A DNA stretch of 64,000 nucleotides from contig NC_063269.1 of NCBI RefSeq assembly GCF_910591885.1, positions 8,432,001-8,496,000 of the forward strand. Direction: 5' to 3'. Under the pieces are notes generated by a model. The model had not been told where the DNA came from, did no database searches, and was given only the letters and a program-made list of their open reading frames with translations. This document shows positions 49,749 through 62,000 of the stretch, piece by piece (position 1 is the stretch's first letter; every line of letters begins with the position of its first letter). Source of the stretch: Bombus terrestris (Eukaryota; Arthropoda; Insecta; Hymenoptera; Apidae). The position numbers were made by a program, and so were the translations under genes.

Positions 49749-49799
49749 AAATAACTTTACAAGTTCGAAATAACTTTACAAGTTCGAAATAACTTTACA
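49749..49799. repeat. Tandem repeat, 19-base unit, 2.7 copies
   Basis: The unit aaataactttacaagttcg is exact at 49749-49767 and 49768-49786 and partial at 49787-49799. The identity between copies indicates a recent expansion. No function is implied. Confidence 0.85.
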
Positions 49800-50090
49800 G
49801 TTACGAAAAAAAGGAAATAATTGCTATTGATATAGAGACTTTGTTAAAGTATTAGATTTCTTCTTGTTGGTTAAAACGAGAATCTGGTTCAGACGTAAAA
49901 ATTCAACGACTGTAACAGGACTTTGTAATTTCCAATTTATCTTAATCTATTTATAATTAGTGTATATGTGTATACATGTAAATAACCTCTTTGTGAATCG
50001 TAAACGTTTAAGTCTTACTTGATGCTGTCTTACGTGTAATTCGTGTCATGAATTTCAACTCGAGACATGTATTTGATATGTGGCTGGTAA

Positions 50091-50140
50091 AAAAGTAAGA
50101 AAGAAGAGACGAGAGGAATAGAGAAGAGAGAGGGAGAAGT
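50091..50140. repeat. Purine-rich tract
   Basis: A GA-rich stretch (gaagagacgagaggaatag), nearly free of pyrimidines, in AT-rich surroundings. Confidence 0.5.
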
Positions 50141-50999
50141 TCCTTCGTTATGCAGCAGCTTTAAGTCTAGGCTATGACAAAAAGAAATAGAGATCAGCAG
50201 CGTGGATAAAGATAGTTAAACAGGTTTTACTGACAATGGATGCAGCGTAAGTAGGTCAGAGAATAATGGTAAGGTGGAGTAATGGTCTTGTTGAGTGAAA
50301 CTGCAGGATGTAAGCATGCATTTCCGTTTGCGAGAATAGTTTGGTCTCATCTCAATTGCGTTTCAATATAGGTTGGACGTATTTCGCATTTTGCTGAATG
50401 CGAATACTTAAAGCCCGATCATTCAACAAATCAACTACTTAAAACTACCTCAGTGATATATTAATTACTTTGAGATCATAGAACCGTAAATATATCACGT
50501 TTTCCCGTATAATACTATTTATTTCTTGAAATTTTTGTAGAAATTTGTATCATTCCATCTTTAAATAGATAGAAAAATATTTCTTAAGTGTTCTTTTATC
50601 ACAGTTTCTACATGAAATAAAACAATAATTAAACATATGGAAATTAATATTCTTAGATATAAATTTCAGTGAAAAGCGACAAAAATAAGATTACTCAATG
50701 TAAGACGAGAGCAAAAATCATCACATTCGTCGCTTGAAATCTAATTCGATCGCTTCCATTCTATATGTTCCTTCGGGAGAAAACCCGACCAATTTCATCT
50801 TTCACTAATTTCTTAAAAATTAAAAAAAGAAAAAAATAGAATTCGTTACATAAAAATTACCAACGGATCTGTACAAGTTTCCGAGTTCTTTCTATTCGAT
50901 CGACAAACCAGTGATTTTCATTTGCCGTTACATTTATTCCAGCGGTTAACGGCTATATTAATCGGCAGAGAGGACTATAGAAGGAACTAAAAACGGAAA

Positions 51000-53900
51000 G
51001 CCAACGACGGAGGAGGATCATATTCGCGATCGTAACTATACCAATTCGTTTCCCTGCCTATAATCCACCACTTTGCTCCTTTTATTTGCCGAGATAGATA
51101 AACGGCTTTCGTGTCTCTTGGAATAACCGGCTGCGATACTGCGGCATGAAATTGGACGACACTGTCACAAGAATCGCATTAGTCGTCGGGGAGGTAGCGT
51201 GCTGGAAAGTGCACACACAAGCTAATTACAGGACGACACGAATGTCTCTAATTACTTTTATTCCAATTCCAACGAAATTTGTTGGAGCGGGAATCCCCGT
51301 GGGCACGTATAGATCCCTCAGGTGTGGAAGTAGCCGCGGACATTCGTATGTATTCGCGTCTACGCGGCTACCTTCCCTTCCAATGTGTGCAGAGTGTAAA
51401 TTCGCACGCACGTCTGTTTGCATGTGCACCACATCTATCCGTGGGCCGCGCTTCCTATCGCTATTAAAATCCGCGATCGAGGATAATCCGCAAATTGACC
51501 GAAATCTCGATGACAAAGCGTCGCTAGTCCTGGTCAGCGGTTTCACGGGTTCGTGTACGATACACGCGTGCATACGCCACGCCGGTTTGAAACTCGATCG
51601 ACCAAAATAAAGGTTGATTTTCATCGATCGGCAGCGTCTATCTGATTTTAGTCTGCACTCATTCGCGCTCTTCAGTCGCGCGAGACCGTTTTGTTCTTTC
51701 GGTACGTGTACCGGCGGTTCCCATGCGCACGTTACCCGACAATGATTTTTCGGTGTTGTTCCGAAAATTAACGGCAGTTTTCACTCGGCTGTTCGTTTTC
51801 GTTTGTGTTTACGCTCGTACTGAATCACCCACGTATTTCAGCCGTCTACAAGGAAAATCTGATTGTACAGTGTCTCTTCTCTGTTTCTCTTTTTGAAATC
51901 TCATTCGCGCGAAATATTTTGTTCACTTTGATATACCGTGGCTTAAAATTGAAAATTAGAAGTTCGTTGTTGGCATAAGATTATTCAAAATTTTAATTAA
52001 TGTCGATAGTGTCATAGAATAGTAGCATACGATATTGAACTTTATTGAAAAATTAGTTGTGATTTAGTTATTATACGGTTTCCCATCTGGCTATATAACT
52101 ATACGTAATTACGCATAATGACCCTTCGTTATTATGAAATTATGTATTAAAACCTACTAAGTATAGGAACACGTGCAGTAGTACATGTCAATAATACAGA
52201 ATTATCTATCTGGATTTATAAGATTTTACATAGTTCTGTTTTATAAAACTGAAAACAAACATAATGAGCATACCAAGAAAGAGAAACTATTTCACGCGAA
52301 ATGATCCCAGTCTACCATAATAATTAAATAAACATACTTCAAGCAGTATTCGATGAAAGACACGTAATTGTGATTCAAAGTGGCCCGTCATAATGGACGT
52401 AGAATATTAATTAGCATTTAAGTGTTGCGAAGAAGAACAGGGAAAGAGGCAGAAGGAAAAGGTCTACTTAAGAAAGGTTAACTCGTTAATTCTGCCTGAT
52501 GCCAATTGAATTTACGCTCTTACGAGGTTTTCAACGTCTGGCGTGACAAATATTAATCAAGTTCAATATTTCAATAGTTCGTTAATAGTTTCAGTTTTAT
52601 TAAACATATATTATGTAATAAAAATTAATAATGAATAACGAAGTTCATATGTAAATAAATAATTATACCGAAAAACGAATTAAAGAAATAATTATATGGA
52701 TAATGACAATCTATTTTACGTTATAAAAGTATCACTGCAATGAAGTTATGTTAATTAGCAGTGACAAATGTGTCGACAAAGAAAGATGGAAAATACATCG
52801 TCGATCGTACGTTTTATTCAGTGGATCCTGTTATTTTAGCAGTCCAAGTAAACGCTAGAACGAGAGATCTTGATTTTCGATGGTAGTAGCATGATAAACT
52901 TTCGCGTACATATATTTACAGCCGAAAACGTGTAATCCAGGCGAAATCGATATTTCACTTGATTACACTTTTCTTTGTTGCACCGGCAGTCAGAAGTTCA
53001 AAGAGTTTTCATTAATTAATATGCAAATTTGAATGGGAAACAACGACCGCGCCGTTTGATCAATGGTAAACAGTACAGCTGTATTGTTTTCGCGTTGCAC
53101 AAATATCATTAATATATATAATAATTCTGTCAGTATGTCTGTAATCCTGACATGTTAATTTGTAATTTGACAGAGGCAATGTGTTTGAAATTATGCATGT
53201 TCCACGGGACCTCATAAAATCAGTGAATCTTTTAGCACAAAGTTCCTCGGTTTTCATCGTTCAGATCTCACGGCGACCGTGATTTTTAACGAGACGTTTA
53301 ACAGACTTTCGCCAGATTACAAAAGCGAAATTCTGTTTGCATCGTTGAAGCGTATTACGTGTTTCACAACTGGAAGAAAGAATGACTTGCAGGGAGCATG
53401 TGTTCCATTTCAATGGAAATATTTACATGAAAGCACTTCAACGGTAGCAAATGAAATTTCATCGTCTCGTTGGACTTCGAAAAGAGCTACTTGTATATTC
53501 CTTTCTCAATTTTCATTGTAACCGCAAAGGTGATGAAAAATAAAAATGCAACGCGACAGATAGTATTTATTTTATTACGATGAAACTAGCCTACTGCTAT
53601 ACGTCTTAAGAATATAATTATAATTAATTAATGAAATTTAATACGTTAAACAAACAACTTTCTATTATCCGTTCAAGGATGTTTAAAAGGTATTGGTCGA
53701 ATAAAGGACTCGATCTACCTCAACTTGCACCAATTATAAGTTACGAACAGCAAACGGTCTCAGCTTAGAAACTCTCCGTTATACCGTGTTCCGCTTGATT
53801 AAAGACCGTCTATTATCTTACGAAGAATAATGTCACGCGTCACAATTCATTTTTTCCAACAATTTCTCGTTGTGACTCGTAACGAACGAAATTAGATTTA

Positions 53901-54100
53901 ACCTAGTTTCATCTCGCTAATAACTAACAAATGTCGTATCAGTGACAATATCTGGAGTAAAATTATTTTAGTTTTCATTACATTTTACTTTATCGTTTAA
54001 TAGTATTTTGTTGCGCTTAATCCTTTCATACTCGATTTTGCGTATACAATATCGCAGCTTAACAAGTTACTAACTTATTAAGTCATAAATAAAAGGATCG
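51000..54100. other. Intronic; CpG-rich island then AT-rich
   Basis: The island at about 51000-51860 is open in two plus-strand frames and one minus-strand frame over the same bases (51146-51624). At most one could be real, and none is recognisable. The remainder is AT-rich with the short frames 53060-53521, also unrecognised. No gene is supported. Confidence 0.45.
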
Positions 54101-55284
54101 CAGATCGACGCTACCAATCTGTTATCGCTATTAGATAATTCAACCTGACGACTTGAATGTTCTTTTCAAGGGAATATCTCGTGGAATAAAATATCGGAAA
54201 GCTTCGTTTAAATGACTGACATTCGGCGATTTCCAATATTTTATTGCCGTGTATAAATTATTCATACTTGTAGCGCAAGTGACATAAATTCCTAAAGATA
54301 CCTGTTTCAAATATTGCGTTGTGTAATTGAAAAATTGCTTCAATCCGTTGAATCGATTATCAATTCTATTTAACGTCACGATAGAAAGACAAACGACACG
54401 TTCGAAAACACACTGTCACCAGCCTTTATCGATCCCATCACGGTGCCATGTTTTACAACTCATTAACGTTAACACCGTACAAATTGAAATTAACAACGCG
54501 ACCAGCTAAAGGCTCAACAAAGTTAAGTTTCGCATATCCGATCTGCTTATAATTTCATTACGAATCCTTTGTCTTCGTAATGGAATGAATTCCTTCCACG
54601 TAGCCGATATATAATCTTGTAACGCGAGAACACGGTCCACTAACCGCCAAATCATTTTAATCAATAATTCAGTCGCGCAGCGAATTATCGAGGCGACCGG
54701 TTGCCGAAGGATACCGAAGAGAAATTCAAAGAGCGCGTTTCGCTTAGCCAGGATACGAAAGATCGGTTTTCGTCGGTCCTTACAGTTTTTCTAAGTATAC
54801 GTCAGTCTACTTCGTCCTGGTCAAAGGGAAAGCGCGAGCGGTATGGTTGCTTTTTAGCCTCTTTAGTTTTTCATCACGAGCTCAAAGGAGATATTATGGG
54901 GAATAGGAAAAAGAGTAGGAGAATGAAGCTACTCTATTTCTCTCCTTTTCCTCCAGTTTGTTACTTTTCCTTCGTTCTCGCAGCCTCTTTTTCTTCGGAT
55001 GCTATTTGAAAATACTGTGGGCCGGTAAAGAGGTTCCAACGAGCGCAAACTGGCGAAGCTTGACAGGCGACCGGCTAAACGGCTTAGTGGCTTGATAATT
55101 CGAACATGGCTAACCTCGTAACAAACCCGGTTCTCGATCCATAAATCGGTGAAACGAAGACAAAACGCGCGCGTGGGTCGAGTGAAGTTGAGAGTAATAG
55201 ATAGGGAGGAGTAGATCTTCCACGGAATACTAAATGAACGCGAATAGAAGCCTCTCTCAGTCACATGTTCCCTTACCCAGTGTT

Positions 55285-55380
55285 TCAACTCTCGACCTTT
55301 AATATTCCCCTAACCTATCCCCATTCGCTCGGATCCTTACTCTTCTTTCTCCTTTCCACTGATTCCCCTCTAGTCAATCT
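55285..55380. repeat. Pyrimidine-rich tract
   Basis: C/T-rich on the plus strand, including ttactcttctttctcctttcc, over about 95 bases within a CpG-rich block. Confidence 0.45.
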
Positions 55381-57404
55381 CTAGAGCCATGTCTCCGTTC
55401 CACCGTGCTCCTTCTTCCTCGGCGTACTACTATGGCAAGTCTTTCCAGCAATATTCCTCAGACTACCCAATTTTACGTGAGACCTGCCAGGAATAACTGA
55501 ATTCGATTCGTTCGAGTGGCCGAAAGCAACGGGAGAAAGTGTCGGGATCGTTACGACCCTATTGATTCTTTTTCCTGGATACGTTCGCTTATCGATTCGC
55601 GCGATTTCAAATAGCCATAAGGCCGCGTTCAAGGCTCTCATGAAACCGAGTTATCGTTCAGATTTATAACTTGGTAATTGGAATCCTTTTCGAAACAGAT
55701 TCAACCATCGATAGATCTTTCTTTCGAAATTAATGAAAGACTGTAAGGTTTCATTTTTCTTTGGAATCATGTTTCCATTATTATTATGTATTGTCAGGGA
55801 CATGATTTCTTGGTATTCTTATATTATATTACAAGAGGAAAGTTTCAATTGTTTAAGTGTTTTCTCGCTTCAATTTTATGCTAAAGATTTTCTTAAAACG
55901 TTAAGAATCCGTTTCGCGGTTCAGACAGAAGCAAAATTTAGGCAAAAGATTCGATTGCAACACGAGTATCGTATATAAATGAATCGAGAAGCTTGTCAAG
56001 TAATTAGATAGATACCCAAGCTTCAATTTTTTCTAATAATCTTTACATATCGCGGCGAATGAAGTAGTTGAAATCTTGAAGAGCTTCAAATCGTGCGATC
56101 GCTATGGCGTTCACGGAAGCAAAGGAAAGCATGTAACGTTTTATGACTTCTAGAAACGAGTATGTTAAAACGCGTTAGTTAGAAACGCCAATTAATCTAC
56201 GATACAAATTAAATTGACGTTTGTGTTAAAGTTTCTAAAATTCGTTCATTAGTAGCAGAAAGTTAAATTAAAAACTTGAAGGTGGATCTACTCCAGTCGC
56301 TCAACATATGCAGACAGTATTTGCTTCCATTTCTTTTCCCTCACATTTGCAAGCTTCGCGATGCTTTTACGGTTCGTACGTATTAACATTTCCATTTCTT
56401 TTAAGAAAATTATTTTTCATGTACGTGGTATTCGCGTGTATATTCAGCTGTGGTTGGTTTCACAAAAGAATTCGGCTTTCAAACGATTCAAAAATTATTG
56501 CCACTATCGTTTTGTTATACTTCGTATCCTATTGTGGCGCGTTTGTCAAAAATTCTGTTGAAATTTCTTTATTGTTCGACAAAGATAAAATCTTATTGAG
56601 CTTAGAAAAGACAGTTTCGATGGAACCTTAAGAACTTGGGAACTAATAGCTATGATGGTTTAAGAGAAGGACCAAACGAATGAACAAAGTCGCGGAAACT
56701 TCCGGACGCTTGTCAAAGTTCGTCGCGAAGTAGACCGATGAACAGGATACGCTATGTCTAATTGAGGGACAGAAAGAAACGATTGCGGTGGACAACCTTG
56801 AACTTCACTAGATCTTTCCTTTTTTACGCTTTCTTTGTCAGCATAGTGAGATCTTTGGTTTAAGACGATCCTGATGAAAATTAGAAAATAGTTTCTGAAA
56901 CAAAGTTGAATCAAATTTTCATTTGGAAAAAGGAAACTTCCACTTAAGATCCTTCATTGTTTGCAAGCTTTGGTTGTAAGCCTCGATCGTAGAGTATTTG
57001 TTACAAAAATAACAGTTCACATATGTAGGTAGTCTATAGAAACAATAGCAATAATACAGAAATCATGAAACTCAGAAATAACGTTCACATTAACTGGTTT
57101 CATAGTTGAGCTTCAATTTAACCAAGCTTCCAAGCTAACTATAAAATTTATATCCAACTTTCTACGCGTTATAGTGAAACTCAATTCTATAATGTTGACA
57201 AATTTTACACTGCTGAACTTTATAACTACTAAAACATTCTGTATTTTTTATTTAATGTAACTTCGAAGCTACGTTTCTCATTCGTTGGTTGGTAATTGTT
57301 AAAAATTTGTATATCTATCTATTTAGAAAATATTGATTGATATTTAATATTTCAAATATTATGTTTTATATAATTGTATATTTCGTTGTGAAAAAATTAT
57401 GCAA

Positions 57405-57430
57405 CGAAAGAAACTTTTGGGACAACCTAA
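57405..57430 (-). mobile_element. Isolated mariner-like inverted-repeat end
   Basis: On the minus strand this reads TTAGGTTGTCCCAAAAGTTT followed by CTTTCG. It closely follows the TTAGGTTG..CCAAAAGTT pattern of mariner terminal repeats known from insects and, in related form, from mammals. In this orientation the element would lie to the left, in very AT-rich sequence. I see no left terminus and no transposase frame there, so it is a solo or 5'-truncated end. The base pair just outside is TG where TA is expected. Confidence 0.5.
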
Positions 57431-58164
57431 TGTTTCACTGAATGCACATAAAACAACTTATGATTATAACAAAGAATTTTATTTTTGTTACTCATTATAT
57501 ATTCTGTATATCTAATCCAAAATATATTTTATATAAATATATTACTGAAATCTCATGAAGCATAGTCGAACACGTTTCTCGTAAAAAGCTTGACAGCATA
57601 TTAAATAGGAGACTCTGATGAAAATCTGAATCTGATTTAAACGAATGTTAGGATCAGTTGAAACATTTATCCAAAAACACGGTGTCTGTAAATAACGTAG
57701 AAATTTTATTTAATTACACTTTATCGATGAAGTTATCGTGCTGTTGATTATAAAAATTCTTTATTGCATAAGAGCTCTAATTATGATAATATATAGTTTC
57801 TTAATCCTTATTCAGATTTGTATAACTTTTTATAGTTACCCTAATACTTATAAACAAACTTGGTTTCTAAACTTGAAATAAATATTCAAATCGCATCTGT
57901 ATAAGTTTTATAAACTGTTCAGAAACTCGTTAAATTTTTCGTAGCACCAGTTCAAATTCTGTTGCAAAGCACATTCGAAAGTGTCGTTAGTGTTGCGTCA
58001 GCAACATCAAGACTGTCGATAGTAAACCATAACCACGACCGCGTGGACGTTGATTATGACAACAAAGGAAAGTTGAATCGCGGAAGGGTGACAGGAGCAC
58101 GGCCGAATAAAAACCAGCTTCAGTTTTGGCGTCAATGGGTAACACGAACACGGCTGTTCGTATA

Positions 58165-58385
58165 GGACATCGGTGGACGCATTCGACGCACCGGACGTGC
58201 CCGTGTGCCCGTTTCATAAATTCTCGTTGGCGTAATTTGACTCAGTGCATTTCATCCCCTTTATTACATCGTTGGTTCAGAAGTACCGCTCGCGCAGATT
58301 CGTGAAATTTTTCCTGACATAATGACTTTCCGCGAAATACGTCGTTCTCCGCGAATGTTACGAAAATTGCGCGGCGACAGTAGCG
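58165..58385 (+). repeat. Local noncoding duplication D2, copy A
   Basis: About 220 bases are collinear with 59121-59345. Shared blocks include gacgcatt.gacgcacc, tttcataaattctcgtt, gtaatttgactca, tttattacatcgt, cagattcg and aatgactt. The copies share orientation and start about 960 bases apart. ATGACTTTCC at 58322 opens a 65-codon frame here, but copy B has ATGACTTCCG, with a one-base deletion and an early stop, so the duplicated sequence is not protein-coding. The class is unknown. Confidence 0.7.
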
Positions 58386-59120
58386 AACAAAGCGGCGAAA
58401 CTATTTTGTGTTTCACGCGACGAATGCTGCTGGCCTATCACCCAAAGAATTCCCAAACGATTTTAAAGCTAGCCAAGGTAATCGAATATTTTCGATCTTC
58501 TGTTGCCAGATGCTTTTAAAGATAATTGGAATTGAAGAATTTATTGCGATAATTTGAAATAACTGCCAGTTAAAAATATCTGCTTAATTTCTATTAAATA
58601 ACACGATATATTGAATAACTCGAACAATTTATTTGTGTTTTAATCGAATTACTTTCATCTTCTGTGCTTTATATTTTGTTCTTCCATAGCATACTGAATT
58701 TTTCGATTCTATGAACTGTATCACAGTATTTTCAATCGGATTTAGTGAATAAGGAAATATCTAGGCATATTTGTTTTAGAATATTCCTTTTTTTTTTAAC
58801 TAGCGAAACAAATTATTTGTTGGAGAAAACTGCTAAATCATTCTGTTTATTTTTCCAGAGATTTTACATTGTAATATATAAATTTATTTCGAACAGTAAA
58901 AGAAAGATAACAAAATTCCATGTTCAACCAACGTTATCTGTTTTTTTATTGGAGGAGAATCAAATTATTTTACCCAGCTGCTTTTACGTATCTAATTATT
59001 TAGCAGACACGAACTATTTTAACAGCGGTTAGGAAATACGGGGAAAAAATAAAACTTAATTTTGCGCCATTTGTTCGAAGGTGAAAGGGGTTAGCATGGA
59101 GGGAGGCGGCAGTGCTGTAG

Positions 59121-59345
59121 AGACCATCAGGCGACGCATTGGACGCACCAGTCGTACTCGCGTGGCCATTTCATAAATTCTCGTTTGTGTAATTTGACTC
59201 ACTACATTTCAACCCGTTTATTACATCGTCGGTGTAGAAGTCGCGGTCACACAGATTCGCGGTAAATTTTCACTGAAGCAATGACTTCCGACAAATAACA
59301 CCATATTTTCTGGTTACTACAAAAACCAAACGGCGGAAAACAGCA
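59121..59345 (+). repeat. Local noncoding duplication D2, copy B
   Basis: Partner of 58165-58385. The strongest match is 59170-59235 (tttcataaattctcgtttg to ttacatcgtc); similarity then falls gradually to about 59345, where cggcggaaaac still resembles gcggcgacag of copy A. No terminal inverted repeat or target duplication is visible at either end, which argues against a simple DNA transposon. Confidence 0.7.
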
Positions 59346-60299
59346 GCCGACGGTCTTTCAAAGTTGCACGAACGAGCCACGTCTCGTTGGTTACATTTCA
59401 TTATTTCCGAAACGTGATTCAACGACAGAAAACCGGTTGTCCTCTTTCCTCCAAGCTTCCTTCTAAGTTGACCCCAAAAATGATCCGATTTTTCCCGTTA
59501 GCTATCGAGAAAAATGAATTCGTTGTTTACTAATCCGAAAACAATGCAATAATGAAACTCAAATATTTTTGAGCTTCGCTACCGGCGGAAAGCCAACACG
59601 TATGGGCTGTTACGCGTTCGGAGATGAGCACAACGTGCATAGTAAATGGATCGACCAATATTTGCGGGCTTTTGGCAAACAATCAAACAAACAGAAGCCG
59701 TACGCCATGTTCGAACTAAATGTTAGTTAGCGCAAGTCAGGTGTGTGTTATTTCCATTAGTAGCGACCGTGATTGTGTGGCTGTAACGTGCGCCATCCCT
59801 TGTTAGACTCTGAGTACACACTAGTCCGATGTATACTTAAGGTTCTGAACATTTATATGTGTGTACAGACGATGTGTGTACGACTTTAGCCTCGTGCGAC
59901 GATTTCCTCGACGCTCTTTTGCGTCGTCTAATTGTAAGCGTCTCCAAATATCATTGACCCCATTTACATTCCCGGAGTACGCGCGTTGACCACCTGCCCG
60001 AGTTTAGTTTTGCGACACGCGTATCTTTGCGAGCTCGAAAGTACAGGAACTAAAACTAAATTTACCCGAGAAAAATCGAGTGTTATACGAACCGCGCATT
60101 TACAAACAAAGAATTCTGGGTTTAGCGACATTCGAACGATATCAGTTCAAATTCCGCTAATATATGTAAGTACGTTGTATACATTATGCAGCTTTGTGTT
60201 GAAATTCATTTCGGTTATTTTATATCTTTTGAACGTGATATTATTATCGGGTTACCTAGATCGAGATATATTGCTCGCAAGGGAAATTAGCAAATTATA

Positions 60300-62000
60300 G
60301 CTGGTTCTGTATCTGATATATACATAAAGAATATTCGATTCAATTTCAAATATACACGATGTGCAACAGCTACTATTATTTCCTTAAAATAATTCCAACT
60401 TATAATTTTGCTAAATAAAAGCCAGGACAGCGAACGTAAATAGTTGCGTCTAAAACTCGAATGTTATGTATAAAAATAGATATTATCCTAAGGCCAATCA
60501 ATTACCCCTCTAATTAATTCTCCGAACGCGTAATTTCATAAGATTCATAAATATGTCTACGGTGCGTGATTGATTCGTGTCAGCGATGTCATTCTCGGAC
60601 GAGTCAGAGATACGCGGCCGGTTGAATGGCATCAATCACTCGTCCACTATGCAAGAATCAGAACGATGCGTGGAAAAATGCTGGATTCGGCCAGCGATAC
60701 GTATATTACGCAGCCAGACAGTGACGAGTTAATTTCGGTAACACGGAAGCGCGTTCTTCCGAAACAAGTTCACCTTCGTGCGCGCTGCCCGACCAAATCA
60801 ACGATACATCCCGAAAAACGAAGATCGTAACTCAACCGGCCGCCGCCGTAGTATTTTTCTTCGGTGCGGTAAAATCCATCGGACAGATTGAATCGTTGCG
60901 GACAAACCGGACGCGTTCGTGTATGGTACCGGCTACCTGGAAGCGACTTTGATAAAGTTAACGGGCTGGTCATGGAGGCCGCATGCACGACGCGAAGAGG
61001 GTTGACGGCGAAGCGTCGGTGGGGTCGGAGATGCGGCCGGTGGCAAATGTCCTTCGCGCGAGAAAGTTTATATCGTAGCACGATGCAGTGACGCGACGGA
61101 TGAATTTTCAGGACAATACCGTGGCAGGAAAGTCAGATACCGAGGGTGGGATGGGCGGAGCGGGATCGGTTCTGGCTGTGAAAGAGGGGAAAAAAAGCGG
61201 CGACGGTTTACGCAGACCGTGGTGGCCAGTAGCCGCGTTTTACGTATTTACGGCGGGTACACACTCGCGCGTACAGGCCGCATAACTCACAGTCTGGTGA
61301 CCCATATCCAACTAATTTTCAGATAATTAATATTTCAGTCGCGGCTTTGTTACGCGCGAGTTAATTTCGATTTGGCCACGTTTCAGTTTCCTGCAGTCCT
61401 CTGCTACCGCCCATTCCATGCCGCGCGAAACGCCCACCCTCCCACATTATCTCTTTTACCCTCGTATCCTACCACCGCCACTCTAGGCTTGGCTTTCTCT
61501 CTCCCTTCCTCTCTTTCTCTGTCGGCTGTCTTTCTCTCGCCTTCTCACCGTTCACAAACCATCCCCAGTCCATCGCCAGTCTCTCTTTCTAATTTACAGT
61601 CTTCCTCGTTCTCTCTCTCTATCTATCTATCTGTCTATCTCTCTCTCTTTGCTTAACGCCGCTCTACCCTTTCCCCTCGGTTAAGCCGTTTCCCGTGAAA
61701 AGCACCGGCCAACCAACCGTGCGCATTCGTACGCGAAGTGCGTGCATAATTTATTTTCAGCGTGCTTTACCTTCGGCAACCGCTGAAACGACCGGCCTGG
61801 AACGCTTGTCCGCCAACGATTTCAAATTCACCTACCGGAATTGCGTGTCACTTGTTGTGCTTTCATTTCGTTGCCCGATGAGGAACGAATAACAATTCGC
61901 GTCTTACCGGCGGGTCTGATTTATCGTACTGTTCGATCACTGAATTGCTGCGTTTCGGACCAAATCCATTACCGAAATACGAATTTGGGGATTTTGCCGG
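60300..62000. other. Intronic; CpG-rich island
   Basis: A strongly CpG-rich block (about 60560-61990) with overlapping frames on both strands (60570-61285), none recognised. A possible acceptor, gaattttcag, ends at 61112. The pyrimidine-rich tract at 61425-61655 accounts for the Ser/Leu/Pro-rich frame at 61372-61656. No gene is supported. Confidence 0.45.
61425..61655. repeat. Pyrimidine-rich tract with a CT/ATCT microsatellite
   Basis: About 230 bases dominated by C and T on the plus strand, ending in (CT)n and (ATCT)n runs at about 61609-61650. It is a compound microsatellite of low complexity. Confidence 0.7.

Larger units (their letters stand above)
47300..51000. other. AT-rich intronic segment with two MITEs
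   Basis: AT-rich DNA holding the complete element at 47470-47722, the degenerate element at 48347-48652, short repeats at 48899-48942 and 49749-49799, and a purine-rich tract at 50091-50140. The frames at 48335-48667 lie inside the degenerate element, and those at 49105-49393 are unrecognised. No gene is supported. Confidence 0.5.
54100..57950. other. Intronic; CpG-rich then AT-rich
   Basis: CpG-rich at about 54560-55640, with a pyrimidine-rich tract at 55285-55380, followed by AT-rich DNA. The frames at 54701-55009, 54929-55288 (opposite strand) and 55381-55641 are unrecognised. A mariner-like terminus lies at 57405-57430. No gene is supported. Confidence 0.45.
57950..60300. other. Intronic; CpG-rich blocks carrying a duplication
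   Basis: CpG-richer at 57960-58520 and 59050-60130, with AT-rich DNA between. The blocks begin with the two copies of duplication D2. The frames at 57962-58519 and 59986-60300 are not recognised, and the frame starting at 58322 is broken in the second copy. Confidence 0.5.

Noticed and set aside
51146..51624. Plus-strand frame of 154 codons and minus-strand frame of 132 codons over the same bases
   Set aside because: Both strands are open because the block is CpG-rich and poor in stop codons. Neither translation has a recognisable feature or splice context.
58322..58519. 65-codon frame in duplication D2 copy A
   Set aside because: The corresponding sequence in copy B has a one-base deletion and an early stop, so the frame is not maintained.
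61088..61285. Possible exon after the acceptor ending at 61112
   Set aside because: The acceptor is plausible and the phase fits, but the translation is Gly/Arg-rich CpG-island sequence with no donor or domain.
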